From an uncultured Collinsella sp. (GTDB lineage Bacteria; Actinomycetota; Coriobacteriia; Coriobacteriales; Coriobacteriaceae): a stretch of DNA of 30,509 bases. Both the position numbers and the translations under genes were made by a program. Where the stretch lies: NCBI GenBank assembly GCA_900553475.1, contig USEF01000003.1, positions 1 through 30,509 on the forward strand, read 5' to 3'. The notes beneath the pieces were generated by a model that was given only the letters and a program-made list of their open reading frames with translations, was not told the origin of the DNA and searched no databases. Below are positions 6,996 through 16,194 of the stretch, in pieces; the stretch's first letter is position 1, and each line of letters opens with the position of its first letter.

Positions 6996-7806
6996 AGTGG
7001 CGGTACTCGGCGATGATGAAGTCGATGTCGGTTTGAAGGGTGTCCAAATTTGCCAGGCGCTCTTTGTCGGCAGGGCGCGTGCGATAGTAGTACGGCGTCA
7101 TCTGGAACACCGCCTCGATGTCGGCCTGCGTCTGGAGCGTAATATTCGCAGATACCCGGTGCGTTCCGACTAACTCGAGCTCGGTTGTCTTCGGCAGCTT
7201 CTCATCGTTAAGGTACGGCGTGTCGTAGAGCACCTCCTTGAGCCCAAACAGATGACGTGCACCTGGCACGACGGTGTAGAGCGAGCCCTCGGGCGCCAGC
7301 ACGCGAGAAAACTCACGCTCGTTAAAGGGAGCGAAGAGCTCGGTCACCATATCGAAGGCGCCATCGGCCACGGGGATATCCTTCATGTTGGCCACGAAGT
7401 AGGTCGCGTCGCCGCGCTTGGCGGCCAGGCGCACCATCTCCTTGCCCAGGTCGAAACCGTAAGCATCCACGCCCGGCACCGCGCCCATGGCGCTGGTGTA
7501 GTAGCCCTCGCCGCAGCAAATATCGAGCAAGGCCAGCGGCTTGTCCGACGTAGCTGCGCACCGCTGAGCTCGTTCGCGCACCAGCTCGACCATCGCATCG
7601 CGCAACGGCGCATAGTAACCGCGGTTCAGAAAGTCGCGACGGCTGCGTGCCTGCGACTTGGGATCGCCCATGGAGTCGCCGCTCTTGGACGAGCGCAGCA
7701 GATATAGATAGCCCTCGCGAGCACGGTCAAACCGGTGTCCGCCCGCGCATGCAGCGCCGCGTTCGTCATCCACCAACGGTTCATGGCAAACGGGACACAA
7801 CAACAT
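6994..7806 (-). CDS. rlmA: 23S rRNA (guanine-N1)-methyltransferase, RlmA/TlrB family
   Basis: 270 aa. An N-terminal zinc site CPVC...C...GH (C4, C7, C20, H24) precedes RFDRAREGYLYLL, then GDSMGDPKSQARSRRDFL, the signature of RlmA(I)/RlmA(II). A class I SAM motif ALLDICCGEGYYTSAM follows near residue 92. RlmA(I) methylates G745 in Gram-negatives and RlmA(II)/TlrB methylates G748 in Gram-positives, the latter affecting tylosin-type macrolides. A Gram-positive host points to G748, but the specificity is inference. AAGGAG lies 7 nt before ATG 7806. It diverges from the MATE exporter across a large inverted repeat. Confidence 0.87.
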   Translation of the reverse strand: MLLCPVCHEPLVDDERGAACAGGHRFDRAREGYLYLLRSSKSGDSMGDPKSQARSRRDFLNRGYYAPLRDAMVELVRERAQRCAATSDKPLALLDICCGEGYYTSAMGAVPGVDAYGFDLGKEMVRLAAKRGDATYFVANMKDIPVADGAFDMVTELFAPFNEREFSRVLAPEGSLYTVVPGARHLFGLKEVLYDTPYLNDEKLPKTTELELVGTHRVSANITLQTQADIEAVFQMTPYYYRTRPADKERLANLDTLQTDIDFIIAEYRH

Positions 7807-7862
7807 GGCAACTCCTTAGCGCGAACAACACAACACCCACCATTGTCGCACGCCTTCCCCAC

Positions 7863-8014
7863 CTAGTCATTGGGGACGTTCTTAAACGACTAGTCAAAAG
7901 GGACACTCTTGCGTCACATAGGGACACTCCTTTTGGTCGGTGCCAAAGAGTGTCCCCAACGACTAGTCGTTTAAGAACGTCCCCAACGACTATAAGAACG
8001 TCCCCAATGACTAG
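7863..8014. repeat. compound inverted and tandem repeat between rlmA and the MATE gene
   Basis: Positions 7871-7895 are the exact reverse complement of 7961-7985 (25 bp), and 7863-7884 is the exact reverse complement of 7993-8014 (22 bp). Inside the arms gggacact occurs at 7900 and again at 7921, and its complement aagagtgtccc at 7946-7956 matches 7900-7910. On the right, three units ending GTCCCCAAyGACTA follow one another (7953, 7980, 8001). GACTAGTC, itself a palindrome, caps the arms. It fills most of the divergent promoter region, with no open frame of its own. Confidence 0.85.
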
Positions 8015-8078
8015 TCGATTAGGAGTATCATCGTCTGCGCAAATAGGCACGAAAGAGCATATTAGAGATTGAGAGCGT

Positions 8079-9461
8079 ATGGCTGACACCGTATCTAAGC
8101 ACATTGACATGACCACCGGCTCGCTGTGGCGCAATATTCCCCTATTCGCCTTCCCCGTGGCCGCCACGAGCATCTTGGAGCAGCTGTCGAACCTCATCGC
8201 CACGGTCATCATCGGTAACTTCTCGGGCGACCAGGGAACCCTCGCCATGGCGGCGGTCGGCTCCAATGTTCCGCTTACCAGCCTTATGCTCAACCTGTTT
8301 ATTGGCATGTCGCTTGGCTCCAACGTGGTCATCGCCAACGCTATCGGCCGCAACGATCAGAACATGGTCAAACGCGCCGTCCATACCTCGATTTTAATGG
8401 CGCTCGTGGGCTTTTTCGTCATCGCGCTGGGCGAGATCTTTGCCGAGCCCATGCTCGCCGCGCTCAACGTTCCCGCCGAAACCATGCCGCTCGCTTCGCT
8501 CTACCTGCGCGTCTTTTTGCTCAGCATGCCCTCAATCTTGCTTTACAACTTTGAGGCCGCGATCTTCCGCTCCGTCGGCATCACCCGCATGCCGCTGCAG
8601 GCGCTTGCCGTGTCCACCGTCCTCAACATTGGCCTGGATCTCATCTTTGTCCCTGTGCTCCACTGGGGTGTCGCGGGCGTCGCCATCGCCACCGCCATCG
8701 CCTACACCGTCAGCGCCGCCACGCTTTTTATCCGCCTGCTCAAGACCGACTCCGTCGTCCGTGTCACCCCGCGCGACTTGGCTATCGACCCCGTCGCCCT
8801 CAAGCGCATCGTTAAGATCGGCCTGCCCGCCGGCATCCAGAGCGCTGTCTTTGCCGTCGCCAACATCATCATCCAGTCTGCCATCAACAGCCTGGGCACC
8901 GAGGTCATGGCGGCATCGAGCGCCGCCATGAGCCTGGAGTACGTGTGCTACAACCTGCTCAACAGCTTTAGCCAGGCTTGCACCACCTTTGTGGGACAAA
9001 ACCACGGTGCCCGCCAGATCGACCGCTGCACCAAGACGCTCAAGGTCTGCCTAGTCGAAGGCGGTATCGTCGCGCTCACCACAATTATCGTTATTGTCGG
9101 CCTGGGGCGCGAGATTTTGTCGCTGTTCAACAGCGATCCCAACATCGTCTCAATCGGCTATATCCGCGTGTGCTCAATCTTCCCGGCGTACGCCTTTAGC
9201 ATGTTCTACGAAAACATGTCAGGCTACCTGCGCGGCTTTGGTATCTCGCTCACGCCCGCCCTCATCACCATGATCTGCGTCTGCGGCATCCGCTTCTATT
9301 GGGTGTTCTTCGTGTTCCCGCACTTCCGCACCTTTGCGAACATCATGATGGTCTACCCCATCAGCCTGGGCACCACGGCGTTCTTTATGGTCGTGGCGGT
9401 GCTACTCTGCCACCCGGCACGCACCTATCGCGCCACCCAAGCCAAAGCGACAGCCCGCTAA
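8079..9461 (+). CDS. MATE-family multidrug/Na+ (or H+) antiporter
   Basis: 460 aa, the normal MATE length, with about 12 hydrophobic segments. The N-terminus GSLWRNIPLFAFPVAATSILEQ is the typical MatE opening (long polar lead, first helix with a conserved Pro). LNIGLDLIFVPVLHWGVAGVAIATAIA is the classic end-of-repeat motif, and the second MatE repeat begins near LKRIVKIGLPAGIQS. Members export cationic drugs or metabolites through the cytoplasmic membrane using an ion gradient; the substrate is unknown. The ribosome-binding site is weak (TTGAGAG). Its promoter must lie in or next to the compound repeat at 7863-8014. It converges on the LysR gene with only 27 bp between stops. Confidence 0.92.
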   Translation: MADTVSKHIDMTTGSLWRNIPLFAFPVAATSILEQLSNLIATVIIGNFSGDQGTLAMAAVGSNVPLTSLMLNLFIGMSLGSNVVIANAIGRNDQNMVKRAVHTSILMALVGFFVIALGEIFAEPMLAALNVPAETMPLASLYLRVFLLSMPSILLYNFEAAIFRSVGITRMPLQALAVSTVLNIGLDLIFVPVLHWGVAGVAIATAIAYTVSAATLFIRLLKTDSVVRVTPRDLAIDPVALKRIVKIGLPAGIQSAVFAVANIIIQSAINSLGTEVMAASSAAMSLEYVCYNLLNSFSQACTTFVGQNHGARQIDRCTKTLKVCLVEGGIVALTTIIVIVGLGREILSLFNSDPNIVSIGYIRVCSIFPAYAFSMFYENMSGYLRGFGISLTPALITMICVCGIRFYWVFFVFPHFRTFANIMMVYPISLGTTAFFMVVAVLLCHPARTYRATQAKATAR

Positions 9462-9488
9462 ACACCGCACTCAACGCCACACCAGCCA

Positions 9489-10355
9489 TTAATTGACAAC
9501 ATGCGAGCTCATATAGTCGATAAAGCGCCTCGTGGCGATGGGCATGGTGTCCCAGCTGCGCCAGGCGGCCACCACGTCGCGCGAGGGGGCGTGCACGATG
9601 GGACGTACGCGAATATCGGCCCGCATGCCCTCCACAGTACGGCGGTAGAGCATGCTCACGCCTAGGCCCTCCTCCACCATCGCCATGATGGTGTAGTCGT
9701 CGGTTACCTCGCTCGTCACGTGTGGCGACAGTCCATGCGCCGCAAATGCATCGAGCACCAGGCTCTGTTCGCCCTCATCCAGCAGCACAAACGGCTCGGA
9801 CGCCAGATCGGCGAGCGTCACCTTTTCCTTTGCCGCCAGCGGATGCGCGGCCGGCAACAATGCCACCAACTCGTCGTGATAGACGACGCGCTTCTCGAGC
9901 CCAGCGGTAAATCCGCGTGCCGTAAAACAAAAATCAACCACGCCATCGTGCACCCATTGAGCGTTGCGCGTGTAATCGCCCTGCTTGAGGGTGAAGCGTA
10001 CGCCCGGGTGCAGCGCACCAAAATCGCGGATCACGCGCGGCAGCACGGTACGACTCACGTTGGTAAACGTCGCGATGCGAATATCTGTCGAGGAGAGCCC
10101 CAGTAGCTCCTGGCGCTTGCCCTCGAGCTCGGCCTCGGCGGTCACAATCTGGCGCAGGTACGGCAGATACTGCTTGCCGTCGCGCGTAAGCGATACACCC
10201 TGCTTGCCGCGCTCGATAAGCGTGGTGCCCAGCTCACGCTCGAGCGCCTTGACGGCCTGGCTCACCGCACTTTGCGTATAGCCCAGCTCGTCCGCCGCAC
10301 GTTTCAGGCTGCCGCAATCGACCACCATACAAACAATCTGATACCGCGATGCCAT
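9489..10355 (-). CDS. LysR-family transcriptional regulator
   Basis: 288 aa. The N-terminal winged helix-turn-helix is clear: GSLKRAADELGYTQSAVSQAVKALERELGTTL, followed by the wing LIERGKQGVSLTRDG. A substrate-binding domain of the periplasmic-binding fold occupies roughly residues 90-288 (DIRIATFTNVSRTVLPRVIRDF...). It is divergent from the EamA transporter at 10514, the standard LysR arrangement, so that transporter is the probable target together with autoregulation. The effector is unknown. The AGTAT dyad at 10415-10433 in the 158-bp gap is a candidate binding site. Confidence 0.92.
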   Translation of the reverse strand: MASRYQIVCMVVDCGSLKRAADELGYTQSAVSQAVKALERELGTTLIERGKQGVSLTRDGKQYLPYLRQIVTAEAELEGKRQELLGLSSTDIRIATFTNVSRTVLPRVIRDFGALHPGVRFTLKQGDYTRNAQWVHDGVVDFCFTARGFTAGLEKRVVYHDELVALLPAAHPLAAKEKVTLADLASEPFVLLDEGEQSLVLDAFAAHGLSPHVTSEVTDDYTIMAMVEEGLGVSMLYRRTVEGMRADIRVRPIVHAPSRDVVAAWRSWDTMPIATRRFIDYMSSHVVN

Positions 10356-10414
10356 CGTGCCTCCACATCGATGTAGCTGTAAAACGTTTTGCCAGGGCTT
10401 TTTCTGCCAACATT

Positions 10415-10433
10415 AGTATTTCTTAATCATACT
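10415..10433. promoter_or_regulatory. AGTAT-N9-ATACT dyad, candidate LysR box
   Basis: A short inverted repeat in an AT-rich patch of the LysR/EamA divergent region (AGTAT at 10415-10419, ATACT at 10429-10433). LysR proteins typically bind AT-rich interrupted dyads near this position. The arms are only 5 bp, so chance is possible. Confidence 0.35.
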
Positions 10434-10513
10434 GAAGATACATTCGCTTTACTACATCCACATCTGGGAGCAGAATCCTTTTTACGAAACCGTTCTGTAA
10501 CAAAAGGAGTCCC

Positions 10514-11416
10514 ATGGATCGCAAAAAAGCAATCGCGCTCTCATTTTCCGTTCCCGTCGCATGGGGCTTTTCGTACCCCCTCATGAAGATCGGCATGGAC
10601 AGCATGAACGCCACGAGCATCGTTGCGCTGCGCTGCATCATCGCCTTTGTGGCCTGCCTTTTGCTCTTCCACAAGCGCGCTTTCCGCATCAACCGCGACC
10701 TTATGGTCCGTGCCGCCATCATCGGCGCCATTATGGCAACCGAGCTCACCTGCATGTGCTTGGGCTCTAGCCTCACTTCTGCCTCCACTGCCGGCTTTTT
10801 GCAGAGCCTGACGGTCGTGATCGTGCCGTTTGCCAACGCCGCCCTGCTGCGCCGCGCCCCCGAACGCAAAGTGCTCGTCGGCACCGCCATCGTCACCTGC
10901 GGTATGTTGCTGCTCTCGGGCGCCGACTTCACCAGCCTGAACCCAGGCGCGCTCATCATGCTGCTCTCCGCCTTTGTCTATGCCGGCCATATCATTGTGG
11001 CGAAGCGCTTTGTCGAAGATATCGACCCGCTGGCTCTGGGCGTTTGGCAGCTGGGCTTCGGCGGCTTGTTCTCGGGTATCGCCGCATGCGTCTTTGGCGG
11101 TTTCACACTTCCCAGTACGCCCAGCGAGATCGTGGTCGTCGTCGCGCTCGCACTCATCTGCTCTGCCTACGGCTTTATCACCCAGACGCTCGTGCAGCCC
11201 CACGTGCCCGCCGAGACCACCGGCTTCGCCTTCTCGCTTGAGCCGGTCTGCTCCGCTGTCTTTTCGTTCTTCCTGGTTGGCGAGGTCCTGAGCCCCATCG
11301 CCTTCTTTGGCGCCGCCCTCATCCTAACCGGCGTCATGGTGGCAACCGTCGAGCTTCCGCGCCTCCGCGCACATGGACAAGCTCGCATGGCAGGAGCGCC
11401 CGAGCACGTCGCGTAG
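10514..11416 (+). CDS. EamA/DMT-superfamily transporter
   Basis: 300 aa with about ten hydrophobic segments forming two EamA repeats. Typical features are FSVPVAWGFSYPLMKIGMD at the N-terminus, ALRCIIAFVACLLLF, and in the second repeat GFAFSLEPVCSAVFSFFLVGEVLSP, the classic EP-V-A-GE motif. AAGGAG lies a few bases before the ATG. Members export amino acids or other metabolites; the substrate is unknown. It is divergent from the LysR gene and probably controlled by it. The 88-bp gap to ung holds a weak 6-bp AAAGGC/GCCTTT hairpin. Confidence 0.9.
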   Translation: MDRKKAIALSFSVPVAWGFSYPLMKIGMDSMNATSIVALRCIIAFVACLLLFHKRAFRINRDLMVRAAIIGAIMATELTCMCLGSSLTSASTAGFLQSLTVVIVPFANAALLRRAPERKVLVGTAIVTCGMLLLSGADFTSLNPGALIMLLSAFVYAGHIIVAKRFVEDIDPLALGVWQLGFGGLFSGIAACVFGGFTLPSTPSEIVVVVALALICSAYGFITQTLVQPHVPAETTGFAFSLEPVCSAVFSFFLVGEVLSPIAFFGAALILTGVMVATVELPRLRAHGQARMAGAPEHVA

Positions 11417-11504
11417 ACCCCACTCTTCATACAGCCGTGGCATAAAGGCAACCGGTGCGCCTTTACAATAGATGCCAACAGAGTATCTGCCATAAAGGAG
11501 CCCC

Positions 11505-12230
11505 ATGGACACCGCAACTCGCGACCGCAACATAGCAACTTGGTTGGGCGATGCGCCACAGCTGATACGTGACACTACGAACCAGCTGCTCGAGCGCATC
11601 GCCCTTTTGCGTGCCGAGCAGACTATCTACCCGGCACAAGACGACATCCTCAATGCCCTCGCCTACACGCCGGCCGACCAGGTCAAGGTTGTCATCTTGG
11701 GTCAAGACCCCTATCACGGACCCAACCAGGCCATGGGGCTGTCGTTCTCGGTCCCCGCGACGCAAACCAAGTTGCCGCCGAGCCTGCGCAACATCTATAA
11801 GGAACTCAAAGCCGATCTGGGCTGCCCCATTCCCGCCACGGGAGACCTAACCCCATGGGCACAGCAGGGCGTCCTGCTCCTCAACACCACGCTCACCGTG
11901 CGCGAGCATGCCGCGAACTCGCACGCCAAGCTGGGCTGGAGCACGCTCACCGACTACATTATCGAACGCTGCTGCCAGCTGCCCCAACCGGTAGTCTTTT
12001 TGGCATGGGGCCGCTTTGCCCAGCAGATGGTCGAAGGCAAGCTCGCCGCGATCGGTGCGGGCAAGACAACCGGCAAGTTCTGCCTGGCATCCACGCACCC
12101 CTCGCCGCTTTCGGCCAACCGTGCCACGGCAGAACTCCCTGCCTTTATGGGGTCGCGCCCCTTCTCTGCTGCCAATCGGCTACTCGAACAGCACGGCTCG
12201 ACCCCCGTCAACTGGACTTGCCTCGGCTAA
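11505..12230 (+). CDS. ung: uracil-DNA glycosylase, family 1
   Basis: 241 aa. The water-activating loop VVILGQDPYHGPNQAMGLSFS places the catalytic Asp at residue 68, and the DNA-intercalation loop HPSPLSA places the conserved His at 198. LLLNTTLTV (uracil-recognition Asn) and VVFLAWGRFAQ are also present. It removes uracil from DNA as the first step of base excision repair in the cytosol. Length and motif spacing match family 1 enzymes. AAAGGAG precedes the ATG. A bidirectional terminator follows 20 bp after the stop. Confidence 0.96.
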   Translation: MDTATRDRNIATWLGDAPQLIRDTTNQLLERIALLRAEQTIYPAQDDILNALAYTPADQVKVVILGQDPYHGPNQAMGLSFSVPATQTKLPPSLRNIYKELKADLGCPIPATGDLTPWAQQGVLLLNTTLTVREHAANSHAKLGWSTLTDYIIERCCQLPQPVVFLAWGRFAQQMVEGKLAAIGAGKTTGKFCLASTHPSPLSANRATAELPAFMGSRPFSAANRLLEQHGSTPVNWTCLG

Positions 12231-12249
12231 AAACCGATACATCAAAAAT

Positions 12250-12277
12250 AGCGCCCGACGGCTTCCCATCGGGCGCT
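12250..12277. terminator. bidirectional rho-independent terminator
   Basis: AGCGCCCGA (12250-12258) pairs with TCGGGCGCT (12269-12277). A T-run follows on both strands (TTTT after 12276 on plus; TATTTTTGA on minus), so it serves the convergent ung and dehydrogenase genes. Confidence 0.85.
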
Positions 12278-12281
12278 TTTC

Positions 12282-12962
12282 CTATTCGGGCCAAATAAAT
12301 TGTGTGCGGCCGGCCTCGCCGCCATCGATCAGCAGGCTCTGCCCGGTCATAAACCGGTTGGTCACGCCCACAAAGTAGATCCACTCGGCAATCTCTTGGG
12401 CAGTGGCCCAGCGCCTAAGCGGCGTGAGCTCCATAATCTGGTTCCACAGATGTTCGTCTTCCATCACGCAACGGTTGAGCGGCGTGATAACGCCACCCGG
12501 GTCCACACTGTTGGCGATGGCCTGCGGCGCCAGACGGTTTGCAAGGTTCTTGGTGTAGGCGATAACGCCGCCCTTGCTGGCGGCATAGGCGGGAAACTCC
12601 GATCCCGTATGCCCACTCGCCGACCCCACATTGACCACGGATTTGATAGCCGGCGCCGGCTTGGCGGCAAGCCCCTCCCCCACAAAGGCATAGCGCTCGG
12701 TCACGTTGATGGTGCCACACAGGTTGGCGGCGATGTCGTCGGCCGAATCCTGCGTACCGGCAACGTTCACGATCACCTGGGGTTCAAGGTCACCTGGAAA
12801 CGAGTCAGGCTCGCGGACATCAACAATCAGATGGCGGTAGCGCTCGTGTTTGATCGCCGCCGGCAAAAGATCAAAGCCCACGACCTCGTGGCCCTCGTCC
12901 AAAAAGCGCTGCACGCACGCGGCTCCGATACCGCCCGAAGCGCCCGTGATCAAAACCCGCAT
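12282..12962 (-). CDS. short-chain dehydrogenase/reductase (SDR)
   Basis: 226 aa classical SDR. The cofactor loop TGASGGIG is at residues 6-13. NVAG is near 66-69, the catalytic Ser lies in NVGSASG (114 or 116), and Tyr126 and Lys130 form YAASK. DPGGVITPL and the C-terminal LIDGGEAG follow. FDLL after the second strand suggests an acidic residue at the cofactor-selective position, favouring NAD(H); that is inference. The substrate is unknown. It starts 9 bp after the stop of the YhhQ-type transporter gene, so both lie in one operon under the preQ1-like riboswitch. That would put it in queuosine-linked metabolism or make it a passenger gene. Confidence 0.88.
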   Translation of the reverse strand: MRVLITGASGGIGAACVQRFLDEGHEVVGFDLLPAAIKHERYRHLIVDVREPDSFPGDLEPQVIVNVAGTQDSADDIAANLCGTINVTERYAFVGEGLAAKPAPAIKSVVNVGSASGHTGSEFPAYAASKGGVIAYTKNLANRLAPQAIANSVDPGGVITPLNRCVMEDEHLWNQIMELTPLRRWATAQEIAEWIYFVGVTNRFMTGQSLLIDGGEAGRTQFIWPE

Positions 12963-12971
12963 ACTTGCTCC

Positions 12972-13694
12972 TTAGGCGGTTGCGTGGCGCTCGAGGTACT
13001 CGGAACCCACATTCTCGCGCTCCCAGCCGCGCACGACCTTGTAGCCCACGGGGCTCAGGAAGACCTCACACAGCAGCTCGGCGACAGCGCCGGTCAGCGA
13101 GCACATAAGAACCTGCACCCAGGTCCAGCCAAAGAACGTGTGACTCACCACAATGGCAAAGACCAGGTTGTCGATAAACTGGCCAACGCCCGTGGACACA
13201 TAGGAGCGGAAGGCAAAGCTCGCAAAGTTATTCTTTTTGAGCATACGGCCAAGCGACTGGTTGAGCGTGGAGTTAACCACGGCAGAAACGAGCATTGCCA
13301 GCGAAGAGCCCAGCACCACGTACCAGGTGCCACCGATGGTGGCGTTAAGGGCAGTGTTGACCTCGATCATGCCCGTGTCGTAGTAGGCGCCCCACATGCC
13401 GGGCGTGAGCGAGCATGCCCAAAAGCACAGGCTCACGGCCAGGTTGACCAGCAGCGCGAGGATAGAGATTTTGATGGATGCCTTGGCGCCAAAGCGCTTG
13501 CAGATCATGTCCTGGCACAAAAACGAGACCCAGCTCACCACAAAGCCGCAATCGAGTGCCAGATACGGCAGGCTGATGAGCTCTTTGTTGGCCAGCAGGT
13601 TCATCATGATGACACTCACGAAAAACAGCGAAACCGTTGCCGCGGGAATGCTCCGCAACAGGACCTTGTAGTCCTCCATGACCTTCTTGATCAT
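12972..13694 (-). CDS. VUT/YhhQ-family queuosine-precursor transporter
   Basis: 240 aa with about six hydrophobic helices. Family features are FFVSVIMMNLLANKELI after the first helix, DCGFVVSWVSFLCQDMICKRFG, and STGVGQFIDNLVFAIV, corresponding to the G-Q-x-x-D-x-x-x-F motif of YhhQ (DUF165). E. coli YhhQ imports preQ0/preQ1, the precursors of the tRNA nucleoside queuosine. AAAGGAG lies 6 nt before the ATG and is embedded in the A-rich tail of a preQ1-I-like aptamer (13701-13750), which independently supports the substrate assignment. The protein lies in the cytoplasmic membrane. An SDR gene follows in the same operon. Confidence 0.88.
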   Translation of the reverse strand: MIKKVMEDYKVLLRSIPAATVSLFFVSVIMMNLLANKELISLPYLALDCGFVVSWVSFLCQDMICKRFGAKASIKISILALLVNLAVSLCFWACSLTPGMWGAYYDTGMIEVNTALNATIGGTWYVVLGSSLAMLVSAVVNSTLNQSLGRMLKKNNFASFAFRSYVSTGVGQFIDNLVFAIVVSHTFFGWTWVQVLMCSLTGAVAELLCEVFLSPVGYKVVRGWERENVGSEYLERHATA

Positions 13695-13700
13695 TATGTA

Positions 13701-13750
13701 CTCCTTTGGTTTTAGGTTTAACGAGCAGGATATCGGACCCGAACTGCTCG
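13701..13750 (-). promoter_or_regulatory. probable preQ1-I riboswitch
   Basis: On the minus strand a 7-bp stem CGAGCAG/CTGCTCG encloses the loop TTCGGGTCCGATATC and is followed by an A-rich tail TTAAACCTAAAACCAAAGGA. The loop begins UUC and contains C-N-A-Y-A-Y-C before the closing stem, as in the B. subtilis aptamer (loop UUCUAGCUACAC). The tail, which would form the H-type pseudoknot, contains the ribosome-binding site, the known logic of preQ1-I translational switches. The loop carries about three extra bases compared with B. subtilis. The downstream gene is a queuosine-precursor transporter. Confidence 0.7.
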
Positions 13751-13850
13751 GACGTCCCGGTCTTGAGACGACGGTGGGTATGATAGCCGCTCACACGGCA
13801 TCAGGCAAGCAAACAGCGCGGCAGCCCCGCAGGGCCACCGCGCCGATGCG

Positions 13851-15464
<1,614 letters not shown>

Positions 15465-15609
15465 GCGGATCCTTTCTTGCATTGAGTGCATTACGTCGTT
15501 GTAACCGCACTATTGTAGCCGCGAAATCCCGCTCTAGGGCACCTATCAGGACAAATTCATCAGTCAGAACGTGAGCGGCTAGTTATCGGAAGTATTCTGC
15601 AGCAGACTG

Positions 15610-15664
15610 TCTCAATCTGTACCAGCAGGAGACCAAAAACGGACCCAGATGTTACAGATTGAGA
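15610..15664. repeat. 12-bp inverted repeat with GACTGTCTC word
   Basis: TCTCAATCTGTA (15610-15621) and TACAGATTGAGA (15653-15664) are exact reverse complements around a 31-nt spacer. GACTGTCTCAATCTG at its left edge closely resembles GACTGTCTCCAACTG inside the repeat at 20332-20407. It lies between the divergent prfC and gntR genes. Confidence 0.7.
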
Positions 15665-15712
15665 TTGTTTTGGAGCAAGCGCGGCGCCGATGGGCTATTC
15701 CACATTTAGCTC

Positions 15713-15742
15713 TTGCATAACTGTGCATAGTGTATATATACT
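15713..15742 (+). promoter_or_regulatory. sigma-70-type promoter of the gntR-ABC operon
   Basis: TTGCAT (15713-15718) and TATACT (15737-15742) are separated by 18 bp, about 50 bp before the GTG start at 15791. The -10 element lies within the left arm of the operator-like dyad. Confidence 0.6.
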
Positions 15743-15763
15743 GTGCTTACCGGTTATATACAC
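15730..15763. promoter_or_regulatory. inverted repeat, probable GntR/YtrA operator
   Basis: GTGTATATA (15730-15738) and TATATACAC (15755-15763) are exact reverse complements with a 16-bp spacer. The dyad overlaps the -10 box and predicted transcription start, fitting autorepression by the GntR-family protein encoded 28 bp downstream. Confidence 0.65.
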
Positions 15764-15790
15764 GTGTAGCCCAACAGCTAAGGAGCCGCT

Positions 15791-16171
15791 GTGGACATCA
15801 TCCTATCCAATTCGAGCGACAAGCCCATCTACGAGCAGATAACCTCGCAAGTCAAAGCTCAGATCTTATCGGGCACGCTCGCTGCGGGAGCCAAACTCCC
15901 CAGTATCCGTGCACTCGCGAGCGATCTTGGCGTGAGCGTCATCACCACCAAGCGCGCCTACGCCGACCTGGAGCAGCTCGGGTTTATCTGCACCGCGCAG
16001 GGCAAGGGCTGCTTTGTCGCCGAGGGCAACCAGGAGCTTTTGCGCGAAAACCAGCTCTGCCATATCGAAGACCTGCTTGCGAAAGCGGCAAGCCAAGCCG
16101 AAACCCTGGGTGTCACGCGCGACAAGCTGCACGAGATGCTCGACCTGGTAGCCCCCGAAACCATGCAGTAG
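15791..16171 (+). CDS. GntR-family regulator, YtrA subfamily
   Basis: 126 aa. The winged helix occupies about residues 10-75: PIYEQITSQVKAQILSGTLAAG, then LPSIRALASDLGVSVITTKRAYADLEQLGFI, with wing TAQGKGCFV. The short C-terminal helical tail, without an effector domain, is characteristic of YtrA regulators, which repress ABC exporter operons and are usually relieved by cell-envelope antibiotics. The GTG start at 15791 follows AAGGAG. ABC ATPase and permease genes follow at 24 bp, so this is the local repressor of its own operon. Confidence 0.93.
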   Translation: MDIILSNSSDKPIYEQITSQVKAQILSGTLAAGAKLPSIRALASDLGVSVITTKRAYADLEQLGFICTAQGKGCFVAEGNQELLRENQLCHIEDLLAKAASQAETLGVTRDKLHEMLDLVAPETMQ

Positions 16172-16194
16172 CCATCTGCAAGAAAGGCTATACC

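Noticed and set aside
7863..8014. CRISPR array
   Set aside because: Repeats are few, mutually inverted and unequally spaced, with no uniform spacers and no cas genes.
15730..16194. Upstream extension of the ABC ATPase frame
   Set aside because: Overlaps gntR in another frame; the ATPase homology and a ribosome-binding site begin at 16195.
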